Assembly (NCBI GenBank): GCA_937773775.1 | Contig: CALJVL010000039.1 | Span: forward strand, 1 to 64,000 | Direction of reading: 5' to 3' | Origin: an uncultured Flavobacterium sp. | Lineage (GTDB): Bacteria > Bacteroidota > Bacteroidia > Flavobacteriales > Flavobacteriaceae | DNA: 64,000 nt | Shown: positions 36,656 to 46,206 of the stretch, piece by piece | Layout of the letters: each line of letters begins with the position of its first letter | Numbering within the stretch: position 1 is the first letter of the stretch | Notes under the pieces: model-generated | Database searches by the model: none | What the model saw: the letters and a program-made list of their open reading frames with translations, nothing else | Told to the model about the DNA's origin: nothing | Program-made: the position numbers and the translations under genes

Positions 36656-39600
36656 TTATCTTTTTAAACTGAAATGTCCCTTGGCCTCTCTGCCATCTTG
36701 CAATTTGGCAGTGTACCAATAATCATCAGAAGGTAATGGATTTCCATTAAACGTTCCATCCCAGCCATCGCTATTAGTGTTTATTTTGGTTATTAATTTT
36801 CCATAACGATCGTATATAAATATAATAGAATTAACATTGAAATTGCCATTCACCCCTTTTACATTCCAATAGTCATTGTATCCATCACCATTTGGAGTGA
36901 AGTATTTCGGCGCCCCAAGTATCGCAATACTTTGGCTGGTAATACCGCAGCCATTTTCGTCGTTTACAAATACTTCATGTATTCCTGCAGGAACATTATC
37001 AAAGAAATTAGATGTTTGGAAAGGTCCGTATGGATCGTTTAAGCTATATTCATATTTACCAGAACCAGTAACATTTACAGTAACTGAATTTATGTCTGTT
37101 AAATCAACAATGGTGATATCTGTAATATGCGCCACATCAGAAGCGGTAACTTTTATCGTTCGGATTCTGCTGCAACCAGAAATGTTTTTTACATCAACAG
37201 TATATGTTCCTTCTGCGTTTACATCTAATTCGTAAGCAATTTGACTAGGCAAAACAGTTCCATCTTTAGACCATAAATAAGTATAATTGCTTGTAGGTGA
37301 GTTATCTTGAATTCCCGCATCTAGTTTTACAAAGAATGTAGGAAGATTGGAGCAAACTAATTCATCATCGTCACCATTTGCATTCATATTAATACGGGGC
37401 AACGGATTTACTATAAAGTTTAAAGTAGTCGTCGCGGGACAAGATGGATTTAATGGATTCGTTACTGTTACCAACACATTTTGAGTTCCTGTTGTAAAAG
37501 TTCCTGCTAAAGTTGCAAGTACAGTTCCGTTTTGTAAAGTATAAGTTACAATCATTCCTGTTTGTCCATTCAAAATTGTGTTTTGAAACGCTGAGGTATT
37601 AAATGCAATCTTACCATCTTGTACTAATGGATTTATCTCGTCATCACAAGTCGTCGTCAGCGCAGCTGAAACTGAGAATGCTTGCGGCAAATCATCAACA
37701 ATAAACTGAATGGTTGTTTCATCAAAACAGCTTTGGGCTGTGTTGTTTTTTACAACGGCTTTTATGGTTTGGGAAGAAGTTATGAAAGTTGATGGAAAAG
37801 GACTTGTAATCAAAACTCCGTTAGTATCTTTCAAAGGATTATTTGCTGCATCATAATAAGTTACAGCAACCGGAAAGGTTTGATTGCTTCCTAATAAAGT
37901 TGACTCTAAATTAGTGGTATCGAAATTGAAAATCCCATCGTGGTCGTCATCGCATTGCCGCGGAATCGAAACAGGATTCGCAAAGGGTAGTTTTTCAACG
38001 GTTAAAATCACAAATGGACCCAATCCATAACAGGCATTGTCAACATCACTGTCTACCCGAACCCAGATATTTTGAGTATTTGGATAACCAATATTTCTAT
38101 AATTGGAGATGTCGGTAATCTCATTAATTTCTGCTAATGCATCGGCTTGATTTCTATAATAATTGATATTGTAAACAACTCCGGTTGTTTTTGGTAATAA
38201 ATTTTGGATTGTTGTCTTGGTTGCACTTAAATCAAAAGTCGCAATTCCGTCACGTTTATTGTTGTTGACAGTATTATTTCCATTAATATCTAAGAAGTCA
38301 TCGCAAATAGCTTGTGGTATATTATAAGTAACAGGAATATTTGTCGCAATAACTTTTAATGTCAGTTTGGCGACGCTATAACAAGCTGTTATGTTATTGG
38401 CAACCTTTGCCCAAATAAACATAGTGCCTGGAGTTGTATTTTCATAAGCCAATGGTGTTGATATTGGATCTTGCAGATTTCCATCACTATCTACAGATTC
38501 GTAATAGGAAAAAGTTTCGTTGGAGGAATTGCTGGAAATAGCATTGTTTTTCACGGTGAGATTAAAGGATGTAATGGCGTTTAAATCATCATCACATTGT
38601 ATCATAGTAATGTCATTTACGATAGGTAATGCATAAACCGTTAATGTTGTTTCAGCAGAAATCAAACCGCAGGAATTTCCTGTTTTATTCAGTTGAACGC
38701 GATATTTGAAACCTTTCATTGCATTGGTAACGCTTGTAATAGTCAAGGTGTTTGTAGTAGCGTTTGAATACGTTGCAGTATTAGATATATCTGTCCAAGT
38801 TGTACCCTCATCGGTAGATAATTGCCATTGGTAGCTATCACCATTATCAGTTATTGAAATATTTGCATTTTCTGATTCACAAGTTGGCGGAGCATCAGGT
38901 TGTGTCGTTATTACAATTGGGGCAGCAATAATGTAGTTTTGAATTGGTGTTGTATAGCCAATGTCGCTCGTAACAACTCCATTAGCATCGACTGTCGGTG
39001 GTGTGTTTCCCAATAATCCGTCGCCATTACCATCAATAAACCCAGCTTCGGTAACATCAAAACATAAATCATTATCACTGTCTAATTCAAGATAATTTTT
39101 AATCCCATCGCTATCTGTATCTCTAATGGTATAGTTAATAACGCCACTTTCAGGTGAAGTTTCTACGTTATCCGCTAGACCGTTAGATCCAAAAATAAGA
39201 CCGTCAATAACTCCATCTAAAGTGGCATCCGAAGCATTTGAACCTGATTCAACTAAATCATAAATCCCATCATTATCACTATCTAAATCTAAGTAATCTT
39301 TAACACCATCACCATCTGTGTCTATTGGAGTTAATCCAATGGATCCAATAGTTTCATAAGCATCACTTAAACCATCTTTATTTAAATCATCAGTAGTGTA
39401 GGTAATAAACTTTTCTCCTTGAGCCTCTATGTTGTCTGGAATACCATCATTGTCGCTATCACTATCTAGTTGATCAGAAATACCATCTCCGTCTGAGTCT
39501 TTAGGTACGCAAACTGCAAAAAATTTAAATGATGATTTGTTTTTAGTATCATCGGATAGGTTTTTATGGGTAAAACTTATTGTATTTGTCCCAGAAGTTA

Positions 39601-41785
39601 AAAACTTGAAAGTTCCATCCCCAGCATCTAAAGGAGTTGCGCTGTTGAGTCTAAAGCGTATTTCAAAGGAAGAAAATTCAGTTATTCCACTTTCGTAAAT
39701 TCCGTCATAATTGGTGTCGATCAGTAATTGGTCAGTTGGATTTAAAACTGTAATGGTTTTATCTATATCAGAATTTATAATATATTCGGCATCAGCATTC
39801 AAAAGATTCGTTGGATTAGCTGATGAAATGTATTCCATTCCTAAACTTATAGGATTCGTAAAAGTCATTTTGTAAACGACGCTGTTGTCTTTTCCGATAG
39901 GAATTTCAGTAATAAAACTACCGTCGAGACGTCCGATAAATGTTCCAGTGGGCAAACCAGTGCCATTTGTTGATATAAATCCGGTAAAAGAATTTGAATA
40001 AGTTCCAGCGGCAACAGTTCCAACACTAGAATTAGAAAGATCTATGTTTTGATTTCCATAAGATTCAGTGCAATTTGTAATGCCGTCATTATCATTGTCA
40101 ATGTCAATGTTGTCATTAGCCAAGTCATTATCAATGTTAGTAGGACAATTGCTCACAGGTATTTTATCCGAGTAAAAAGAATCACATCCAATGATGCTCC
40201 CTTTTACCTCATAGTAACCGGGTTGAGTTGGAATATATGAATTTGCATTCGAATTAGAAATAGGTTGGCCGTTAAAAGACCATTCAAAAGTATCGTAGGC
40301 GGTGATGGAACTGACCTTTAAAACGACATTAGGAATACAAGAGGAAGTTGCACCTATACTTATTTCTGAAGTGATTTCTGGTTTTGTATCAAAACCGGAA
40401 TAATATCCACCATAGGTTGCAGCTCCATTGGAGCTATAAAAGGAAACATAAACCTGCTTGCTTGATTTCACCGCTATATTCCCCATTAAATTAGGAATCG
40501 AATATCTTTCAAAAGAAGATTTACCCTCTATAGCAGTAGGTAAAGCGGTAACAGGATCACCGTTTATTAATACAGTTGCTCCAGTTTCAGTTACGATATT
40601 TAAACTACCGCCAGTGTAATTTATATTTCCTATTTGTTCAATATATGGAATGTTATCTACTGTATTAGGTGTGGCACAATTTAAGGGTGGTACAAAGAAC
40701 ATGTTTTGATTGGCCGGTGGAGAATAAACAGTGCTGTTTCCGCCAATACATTGGTAAGCAAAAACCTTATTAGAACTTGAAACATATAAACTCCCATTAG
40801 TACTAAATTGGCTCCCATCAATCGCAACATAATCTCCCGCATTAATCAGAGTTCTATAAGGATCAAAAATTCCATTTAGATAAATGATAGTATTAGGTTC
40901 GTGAGCAATCAAGATAACCCGTTCTAATTCATTTGTACCCGCTCCTTTTACAAAAATATATTCTGTTCCCGTTTTGTCAAATGGAACTATTTGGTCAAAA
41001 CCTACATCCCTTCCTGCGGGTCCTGTCGCCCCGTTAGGAAAGGTGCCGATTAGGGTGCTATTACTTCCGCAAAAAGAGCCCGAGTTGACGACTACCGGTT
41101 TATCTGATTCGACCAAGGCTCCAATCATTTTAGAACTGTTTGAGGGACTAGCATTGTCTTTGTTTTCTAAAGCGAGAACATAACTTTCGTCTTTGTTTAA
41201 AGTAATATTTATAGGTCCAGCGATAATGGTTCCGTCAGAAAGAATTGTTCCAATGGGGATACCAGAAATGGTGACTTTTGTGCCATTTTCAGTAGATAAA
41301 ACAGACGCGAAATTTAGTAAAGTGGAGTCATAAAGAGGGTTAAGCATAGCGCCAAGTCTAAATTCTTTACCTAAGGCGCTATTGCCTTTTGAAACTAATC
41401 CTCCTGCATGATTGTATGTTCCATTAGGATTTCTGCCAGAGTTTACTCTTACACTTACGTAAATTAAATCTTCGGCTTCAATTACATATCCTTTATTACT
41501 TATTTTTCCAATGCTTGTTTTGGGGGTAAATAGTTGACTGGAATTTCCAGAACCTATGGAATAGACATATGGACTATTTTTATTTACGATACCTGGAATA
41601 ACATTTCCTCCATTTTCTATTATTTTGAAATTAACAGAATTGGTGCTAGGTGTCGAAATGTATATATATTGATCTTCAGCTAGGTTGTTTTGTGCAGTCA
41701 AAGGCGGAATATAATGCGTTTTACTAAACTGCGCAAAACAGCTTATTGATAAAAAAGTAAAGAAAATAAGTAAAGCTTTTTTCAT
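36656..41785 (-). CDS. Large secreted protein: IgGFc-binding-like domain, TSP3 calcium repeats, type B type IX secretion domain
   Basis: A 1709-residue protein with a signal peptide (ISCFAQ). The N-terminal 500 residues resemble the IgGFc-binding-protein N-terminal domain (SKTHYIPPLTA.. through FDQIVPFDKTGTEYIFVKGAG). Thrombospondin type 3-like calcium motifs follow in four groups at about residues 555-570, 765-785, 820-845 and 890-925 (for example DTDGDGVKDYLDLDSDNDG). Then come several Ig/PKD-like modules, each with Cys pairs (MIQCDDDLNA, QAICDD, RQCDDDHDGIFNF). The last 85 residues are a type B C-terminal sorting domain: YFTPNGDGYNDYWNVKG, IFIYDRYGKLI, WDGTFNGNPLPSDDYWY and a final KR. It should be exported by the type IX system and attached to or released from the cell surface, probably as an adhesin. 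Confidence 0.85.
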   Translation of the reverse strand: MKKALLIFFTFLSISCFAQFSKTHYIPPLTAQNNLAEDQYIYISTPSTNSVNFKIIENGGNVIPGIVNKNSPYVYSIGSGNSSQLFTPKTSIGKISNKGYVIEAEDLIYVSVRVNSGRNPNGTYNHAGGLVSKGNSALGKEFRLGAMLNPLYDSTLLNFASVLSTENGTKVTISGIPIGTILSDGTIIAGPINITLNKDESYVLALENKDNASPSNSSKMIGALVESDKPVVVNSGSFCGSNSTLIGTFPNGATGPAGRDVGFDQIVPFDKTGTEYIFVKGAGTNELERVILIAHEPNTIIYLNGIFDPYRTLINAGDYVAIDGSQFSTNGSLYVSSSNKVFAYQCIGGNSTVYSPPANQNMFFVPPLNCATPNTVDNIPYIEQIGNINYTGGSLNIVTETGATVLINGDPVTALPTAIEGKSSFERYSIPNLMGNIAVKSSKQVYVSFYSSNGAATYGGYYSGFDTKPEITSEISIGATSSCIPNVVLKVSSITAYDTFEWSFNGQPISNSNANSYIPTQPGYYEVKGSIIGCDSFYSDKIPVSNCPTNIDNDLANDNIDIDNDNDGITNCTESYGNQNIDLSNSSVGTVAAGTYSNSFTGFISTNGTGLPTGTFIGRLDGSFITEIPIGKDNSVVYKMTFTNPISLGMEYISSANPTNLLNADAEYIINSDIDKTITVLNPTDQLLIDTNYDGIYESGITEFSSFEIRFRLNSATPLDAGDGTFKFLTSGTNTISFTHKNLSDDTKNKSSFKFFAVCVPKDSDGDGISDQLDSDSDNDGIPDNIEAQGEKFITYTTDDLNKDGLSDAYETIGSIGLTPIDTDGDGVKDYLDLDSDNDGIYDLVESGSNASDATLDGVIDGLIFGSNGLADNVETSPESGVINYTIRDTDSDGIKNYLELDSDNDLCFDVTEAGFIDGNGDGLLGNTPPTVDANGVVTSDIGYTTPIQNYIIAAPIVITTQPDAPPTCESENANISITDNGDSYQWQLSTDEGTTWTDISNTATYSNATTNTLTITSVTNAMKGFKYRVQLNKTGNSCGLISAETTLTVYALPIVNDITMIQCDDDLNAITSFNLTVKNNAISSNSSNETFSYYESVDSDGNLQDPISTPLAYENTTPGTMFIWAKVANNITACYSVAKLTLKVIATNIPVTYNIPQAICDDFLDINGNNTVNNNKRDGIATFDLSATKTTIQNLLPKTTGVVYNINYYRNQADALAEINEITDISNYRNIGYPNTQNIWVRVDSDVDNACYGLGPFVILTVEKLPFANPVSIPRQCDDDHDGIFNFDTTNLESTLLGSNQTFPVAVTYYDAANNPLKDTNGVLITSPFPSTFITSSQTIKAVVKNNTAQSCFDETTIQFIVDDLPQAFSVSAALTTTCDDEINPLVQDGKIAFNTSAFQNTILNGQTGMIVTYTLQNGTVLATLAGTFTTGTQNVLVTVTNPLNPSCPATTTLNFIVNPLPRINMNANGDDDELVCSNLPTFFVKLDAGIQDNSPTSNYTYLWSKDGTVLPSQIAYELDVNAEGTYTVDVKNISGCSRIRTIKVTASDVAHITDITIVDLTDINSVTVNVTGSGKYEYSLNDPYGPFQTSNFFDNVPAGIHEVFVNDENGCGITSQSIAILGAPKYFTPNGDGYNDYWNVKGVNGNFNVNSIIFIYDRYGKLITKINTNSDGWDGTFNGNPLPSDDYWYTAKLQDGREAKGHFSLKR

Positions 41786-41809
41786 GGGCTAAAAGTAGGT
41801 AAATATCTC

Positions 41810-44152
41810 TTATCTTTTTAGTGTAAAGTGGCCTTTTATAACTTTTCCATCTTCAAATTTTAAAGAAAACCAATAATCATCTGAGGGCAATGCAAACCCA
41901 TTAAAAGTACCGTTCCAACCAAAAAAAACAGGGTTAAATTGCTTTAATAATTTGCCATAGCGATCAAAAATAGTAATAGTAGATTTAGGTAGCAATTCAA
42001 GGTTTTTTATATTCCAGCTGTCATTATATCCGTCCTCATTTGGTGTAAAAAAACGCGGGTAATCTAATACGTAAATTAAAAAAGGAGCTGACAAACCACA
42101 GCCGTTCTTATCTCTGGCATAGGCTGAATATATTCCCGGGGCAATACCTTCAAATTTGGGGTCATCCTGAAAATAGGACTCGTCAAGTGAAAACTCATAA
42201 TTCCCTATCCCTGTATATTCTATCAAAACTGAATTTTGGTTCCTTGAAAAATCATCTACTTGCGCTCCGATTATAGTCGCTATGCCGGAAGGGTTCACAT
42301 TAAATATTTTTGTGGCTTCGCATCCATTTTCATTGGTAACTTTTACTGAATAATTACCTGCTGACGATAATGTAATAGTATTACTCGTTGCTCCGGTATT
42401 CCATATATAAGCGGAGTAGCCAGATGCAACAGAAAGGTTTATTGCATTTTCACTACATAAGGAAACATTCTCTTCTTGAAAATTTAAAGGATTAAATGTA
42501 GTTATAATGAGAGTAATAGGAGTGATATCGTAGCAATCGGGGCCATTTACGACCCGTGCATAGATGATTTGTTGATTAGCAACCGTATTATTAAAAAGGT
42601 TTGGCAATACTTCGTTTTGTAGAGTAGCATCAGTTTGACTCAAGTAGTATGCTACTGTTAATCCTGGAGGTAATCCTTGCAGAACTTGCGGGCTAACTTG
42701 AGAATTTAAATCAAATTGATAAAGCCCGTCTTGTGTTGCGTCACCGTCACAGCTTGTTATGGGGTTTTGTGGCGCAATCGTGTTATTTGAAATCTGTAGC
42801 ATAATTTCAGCATAGTTTGAACAATCATAGCTATTTGATACTCTTGCATAAACAATTTGATCTGCAGAAGTGTTGTTGTAATTTTCAGGGTTTGGTATAG
42901 GGTTAATTGCTGCTTGAGCATCAGATAATCTTTCATAGTAGATAACATCACTTAAGCTTGAGTCGTTATTTTTGATAGCGCTGTCCATTTTGGTCAAATC
43001 AAAAAGTGCAATTTCGCTACCATTTTCATCGCATTGTACAATTGCCTGGTTGTTCAAAACGATTTCTGGGGTATATTCAATTTTAATTTGACTGGTTGCG
43101 ATGCAGGTAGAAGGATTTAAAGTGATTTCAACTCTGTATGTTCCAGCATCTGTGACGGTATAAGAAGGATTTATTTCTGTTGCTAATAAAATATTATTTC
43201 TAAACCATTTATAAGAATAGCTAGAAGGTAGCTCTGTGTCAATTACATAAGTTTGGCCAAAACAAAAGCCGCTATTCGTCGATAGTAAGCGATCGGCGCC
43301 TAAATCAACTTTAGATATAAAGCTGCCAGCTTTTAGGAAGACGGCAGAGTCATAATTTACATTACGGTGATCTGCAATCACTAATTTAATATGATAGGAA
43401 TTCCCTGCAATAACCCCTGTTTGGGCAGTCAGAGCAACTGTTTGCCCGCTATAATTGATAGGACTTGAATTTGTCGTCGCTGTATTTGATTGCCCGAAAT
43501 ATTCTTCGTTTACTGCAGCGCATCCGTTCTCCGTGGTCCCATTTTCCTTGGTAAAAGTTGGTATAAAGGGATGTACATTCTGAGAAGAAACTGTGGTAGT
43601 TCCATCTGGGAGTACTGCCAAGTTTTTATAAGCTGCAGAACCACCATTTTCTTTAATCAAAAAAGCAAATCCGTCTGAAAATTGGCAAGGGAAATAATCT
43701 TGGTATTCATTGGAGGCAAAAATATAATCAAAGCTGATGAAGTTTGTAAATGGTACAAAGTCGAACTCTAAAACTGTAGCATTCTTAGTGTTTGTTATTC
43801 CTAAAGCCTCTTCTAAATCTACATCCCCTAGCCATGAAGTATCTCCCCCGCCGTTGTCCCTTAAAAATGGACCTACGGAATTGTCACTACTCCATGTGCT
43901 TAACAAAACACCTTCCGAAAACGGAAAACTACTTGTTCCAGCACTGAAATAAGCATAACTGTTTTTAGTTCCCGAAAAGGAATCTCCAGATACGCTAGCT
44001 GATGATGTAGTTGCACAAGTACTATTATTGGTCAATAAGTCTACCAGATCTTGTGCTAGGTAGGCATCATCTACTGTAATAGATTGGGCAGTCGCAATAA
44101 GTGAGTAGCAACAGACAAAGATGTAGAATAAAATTATTTTCAATAGTTTCAT
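41810..44152 (-). CDS. Secreted protein: choice-of-anchor L domain with type B type IX secretion domain
   Basis: A 780-residue protein with a signal peptide (SLIATAQS). Residues about 25-290 form a choice-of-anchor L domain: DDAYLAQDLVDLLTN, GVLLSTWSS, FDFVPFTNFISFDYIFASNEY and HIKLVIADHRNVNYDSAVFLKAGSF. Several Ig-like modules with QCDENGSEIALFDLT and SCDGDATQDGLYQFDLN follow. The type B sorting domain comes last: RFFTPNEDGYNDSWNIKN, ITIFDRYGKLL, WNGTFNGFALPSDDYWF and a terminal KR. It lies 24 bases upstream of the 1709-residue type B protein and likely shares its transcript. Role: surface exposed, adhesion or biofilm (inference from family). Confidence 0.87.
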   Translation of the reverse strand: MKLLKIILFYIFVCCYSLIATAQSITVDDAYLAQDLVDLLTNNSTCATTSSASVSGDSFSGTKNSYAYFSAGTSSFPFSEGVLLSTWSSDNSVGPFLRDNGGGDTSWLGDVDLEEALGITNTKNATVLEFDFVPFTNFISFDYIFASNEYQDYFPCQFSDGFAFLIKENGGSAAYKNLAVLPDGTTTVSSQNVHPFIPTFTKENGTTENGCAAVNEEYFGQSNTATTNSSPINYSGQTVALTAQTGVIAGNSYHIKLVIADHRNVNYDSAVFLKAGSFISKVDLGADRLLSTNSGFCFGQTYVIDTELPSSYSYKWFRNNILLATEINPSYTVTDAGTYRVEITLNPSTCIATSQIKIEYTPEIVLNNQAIVQCDENGSEIALFDLTKMDSAIKNNDSSLSDVIYYERLSDAQAAINPIPNPENYNNTSADQIVYARVSNSYDCSNYAEIMLQISNNTIAPQNPITSCDGDATQDGLYQFDLNSQVSPQVLQGLPPGLTVAYYLSQTDATLQNEVLPNLFNNTVANQQIIYARVVNGPDCYDITPITLIITTFNPLNFQEENVSLCSENAINLSVASGYSAYIWNTGATSNTITLSSAGNYSVKVTNENGCEATKIFNVNPSGIATIIGAQVDDFSRNQNSVLIEYTGIGNYEFSLDESYFQDDPKFEGIAPGIYSAYARDKNGCGLSAPFLIYVLDYPRFFTPNEDGYNDSWNIKNLELLPKSTITIFDRYGKLLKQFNPVFFGWNGTFNGFALPSDDYWFSLKFEDGKVIKGHFTLKR

Positions 44153-44167
44153 AGACTAGTAAAGATA

Positions 44168-45004
44168 CTATAAATCCCTGCTTTTAAGTAATTTGTATGA
44201 GAATAACGTGAATAGAAGAGACCATGCCACTACAATAAGTATTGATAAAAAATGTACACTGAAGTCTGTTACGTCATCCACCCCTATTTGGGTTCCGATG
44301 GTTTTAATCAAGGATAATTTAGAAAAAGGTTCCACTATTAAATTTGACATAGATTCTAGCGGGAAAAACTGTGTAATAGCAGCGGCTATATTATTTTCAG
44401 GAAAAACTGTAAAGGATAAAATGCCTTTTGCAATTCCTTCTATAATATTCCAAACCAAAAGGAAGCCAAGGGCAAAGGCAGAGCGTTTTACTAATATTCC
44501 CAAAAACAAGCAAAAAGAGAAAAAGCCAACTAACTTGACAAAAAAGGCCAAAAGATATTCCATCTTGGAAAATACGATACTCATTTCAGTAGAGGAAGAA
44601 AAGCTATAGCCCAAAAGTAAACTCATTACAAAAACGTAAACGGTAGAGGCAAAAGCAAATGCGAGCACCGTCAGGAATTTAGATAGAATGAATTCCTTTT
44701 TACTCATTCCATCAATCAAGTTTTGTTTTAGTGTGCCGTAACTGTATTCATTTGCCATCATCGAAACAATCACAATGGCCAAAAAGAATTTCAACCAAGC
44801 TGCTATATAGGTATTAAAATGCCAAATAAAAGGGAAGTTAAATACTCCCATTTCGGCAAGATGGAGTTTAAAAAATCCTATGTTGAAATTGATCGACGCA
44901 ATCAACGCAATAAAAGAAAGTAAAATAAAATAGGTTAATGTCAATACGCGACTGGCTTTATTCATCCAAATTTTTTGCAATTCTATAGAAAGTAATCTTT
45001 TCAT
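44168..45004 (-). CDS. ABC-2 type transporter permease
   Basis: A 278-residue inner-membrane protein with about six hydrophobic helices (first at about 17-38, last at about 251-271). The ABC-2 segment SMMANEYSYGTLKQNLIDGMSKKEFILSKFLTVLAFA is clear: the coupling helix with G-T-x-K. It pairs with the ATPase encoded 59 bases upstream. Short permeases of this kind export or gate unknown substrates; no gene nearby names one. The 15-base gap to the choice-of-anchor L gene means they may be co-transcribed. Confidence 0.87.
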   Translation of the reverse strand: MKRLLSIELQKIWMNKASRVLTLTYFILLSFIALIASINFNIGFFKLHLAEMGVFNFPFIWHFNTYIAAWLKFFLAIVIVSMMANEYSYGTLKQNLIDGMSKKEFILSKFLTVLAFAFASTVYVFVMSLLLGYSFSSSTEMSIVFSKMEYLLAFFVKLVGFFSFCLFLGILVKRSAFALGFLLVWNIIEGIAKGILSFTVFPENNIAAAITQFFPLESMSNLIVEPFSKLSLIKTIGTQIGVDDVTDFSVHFLSILIVVAWSLLFTLFSYKLLKSRDL

Positions 45005-45063
45005 TTTTGATTTAGAAATTAGGATTTGTGAATTTACTGTGACTAAAAGTGATTCAAAGTCGA

Positions 45064-45957
45064 CTACTTTTTTGTCAATTCTAGAAATTGTTCTTCCAAA
45101 CTGTGTTTGCGTTGTACTAAATGACTTAGGTTAAGATTGTTTTCAAAAAGGAATTTATTCAAACTCGCCGCTTCTAATGGACTTTTTAAATAGACAAAAA
45201 CTTTCTGTTCTTGCTGCTTGACAGTGTCAACGGCAGGATGTGTTTTTAAAAGCTGTATTAATTTTTCGGTATCATCTGCTTGTAGTTCATAGAAGCCTTG
45301 ATTTGCTGACATGCCGTCAACTGTGCCAGAATATAAAACGGTACCTTTTCTTAAAACTAATACATGTGAACATACTTTCTCGACCTCGTCAAGGAGGTGC
45401 GAAGCTAGTAAAATAGTTGTTCCTTGAGCAGCGATTTGTTTAATTATGTCTCTGATTTGATGTATTCCCTGAGGGTCTAGACCATTCGTGGGTTCGTCCA
45501 GAATTAATATTTCAGGATCATTCAATAGGGCAGAGGCGATGGCGAGACGTTGCTTCATTCCCAAAGAAAAAGTGCTAAACTTGCTGTTTTTTCTTTCCTC
45601 TAGACCAACTAACTCAAGTTTTTCCTGAATTTTAGTATAACTAATATTCTTTATTTTACAGACCAGCTTTAGGTTTTGCTCTGCGGTCATATAAGGATAA
45701 AAATTGGGCCTTTCGATAATGGCTCCTACTTTTTGCAAAGCTTCGTGGGTTTGCATCTTACCCTCGAACCAACTGTATTCTCCCGAAGTTTTATTAACTA
45801 CATTTAATACAATTCCTAATGTTGTGGACTTGCCGCTTCCATTAGGACCGAGAATGCCGTAAACATTACCTTTCTTTATTTCGAAAGAAACATTCCGTAA
45901 GGCTTGTAAACTGCCATAACGCTTGTTTAGGTTTTTAACTGAAAGTATAGTTCCCAA
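45064..45957 (-). CDS. ABC transporter ATP-binding protein
   Basis: A 297-residue ATPase with Walker A GPNGSGKST (37-45), signature FSLGM (130-134), Walker B LILDEP (151-156), and the switch histidine in LLASHLLDEVEKVC. The C-terminal 80 residues (after KGTVLYSGTVDGM) form an accessory region seen in ABC-2 systems. It powers the permease encoded downstream. Confidence 0.92.
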   Translation of the reverse strand: MGTILSVKNLNKRYGSLQALRNVSFEIKKGNVYGILGPNGSGKSTTLGIVLNVVNKTSGEYSWFEGKMQTHEALQKVGAIIERPNFYPYMTAEQNLKLVCKIKNISYTKIQEKLELVGLEERKNSKFSTFSLGMKQRLAIASALLNDPEILILDEPTNGLDPQGIHQIRDIIKQIAAQGTTILLASHLLDEVEKVCSHVLVLRKGTVLYSGTVDGMSANQGFYELQADDTEKLIQLLKTHPAVDTVKQQEQKVFVYLKSPLEAASLNKFLFENNLNLSHLVQRKHSLEEQFLELTKK

Positions 45958-46156
45958 AATGTTTATTTTTTTATGTTTTTTATAGAGCGAACAAGGTATG
46001 AATTTGTTACTGGTAATTGGGGATTAGTTTAATATTTCAATTAATGCTTAAAGCGGTAATTCTCGGAATCATAGTTTCTGAGTTTGTTCCTTTAATGAAA
46101 AAAAAATTAAGTTGTTTGCTTTTAAGACTAATTAGATAGGAGAAGTTGCCGTTTAA

Positions 46157-46187
46157 TTGCCATTACGTATAAATTGATGTAAATTTG
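46157..46187 (+). promoter_or_regulatory. Promoter of the kinase-fold gene at 46207
   Basis: TTG at 46157-46159, a 20-base spacer, then TAAATTTG at 46180-46187. It sits 19 bases before the start codon. Confidence 0.5.
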
Positions 46188-46206
46188 TAGTAAACATAAA
46201 ACACCA

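Noticed and set aside
39070..40140. DNA-level repeat array in the 1709-residue gene
   Set aside because: The repetition is at protein level (Asp/Asn-rich calcium motifs) with diverged codons, not a tandem DNA array.
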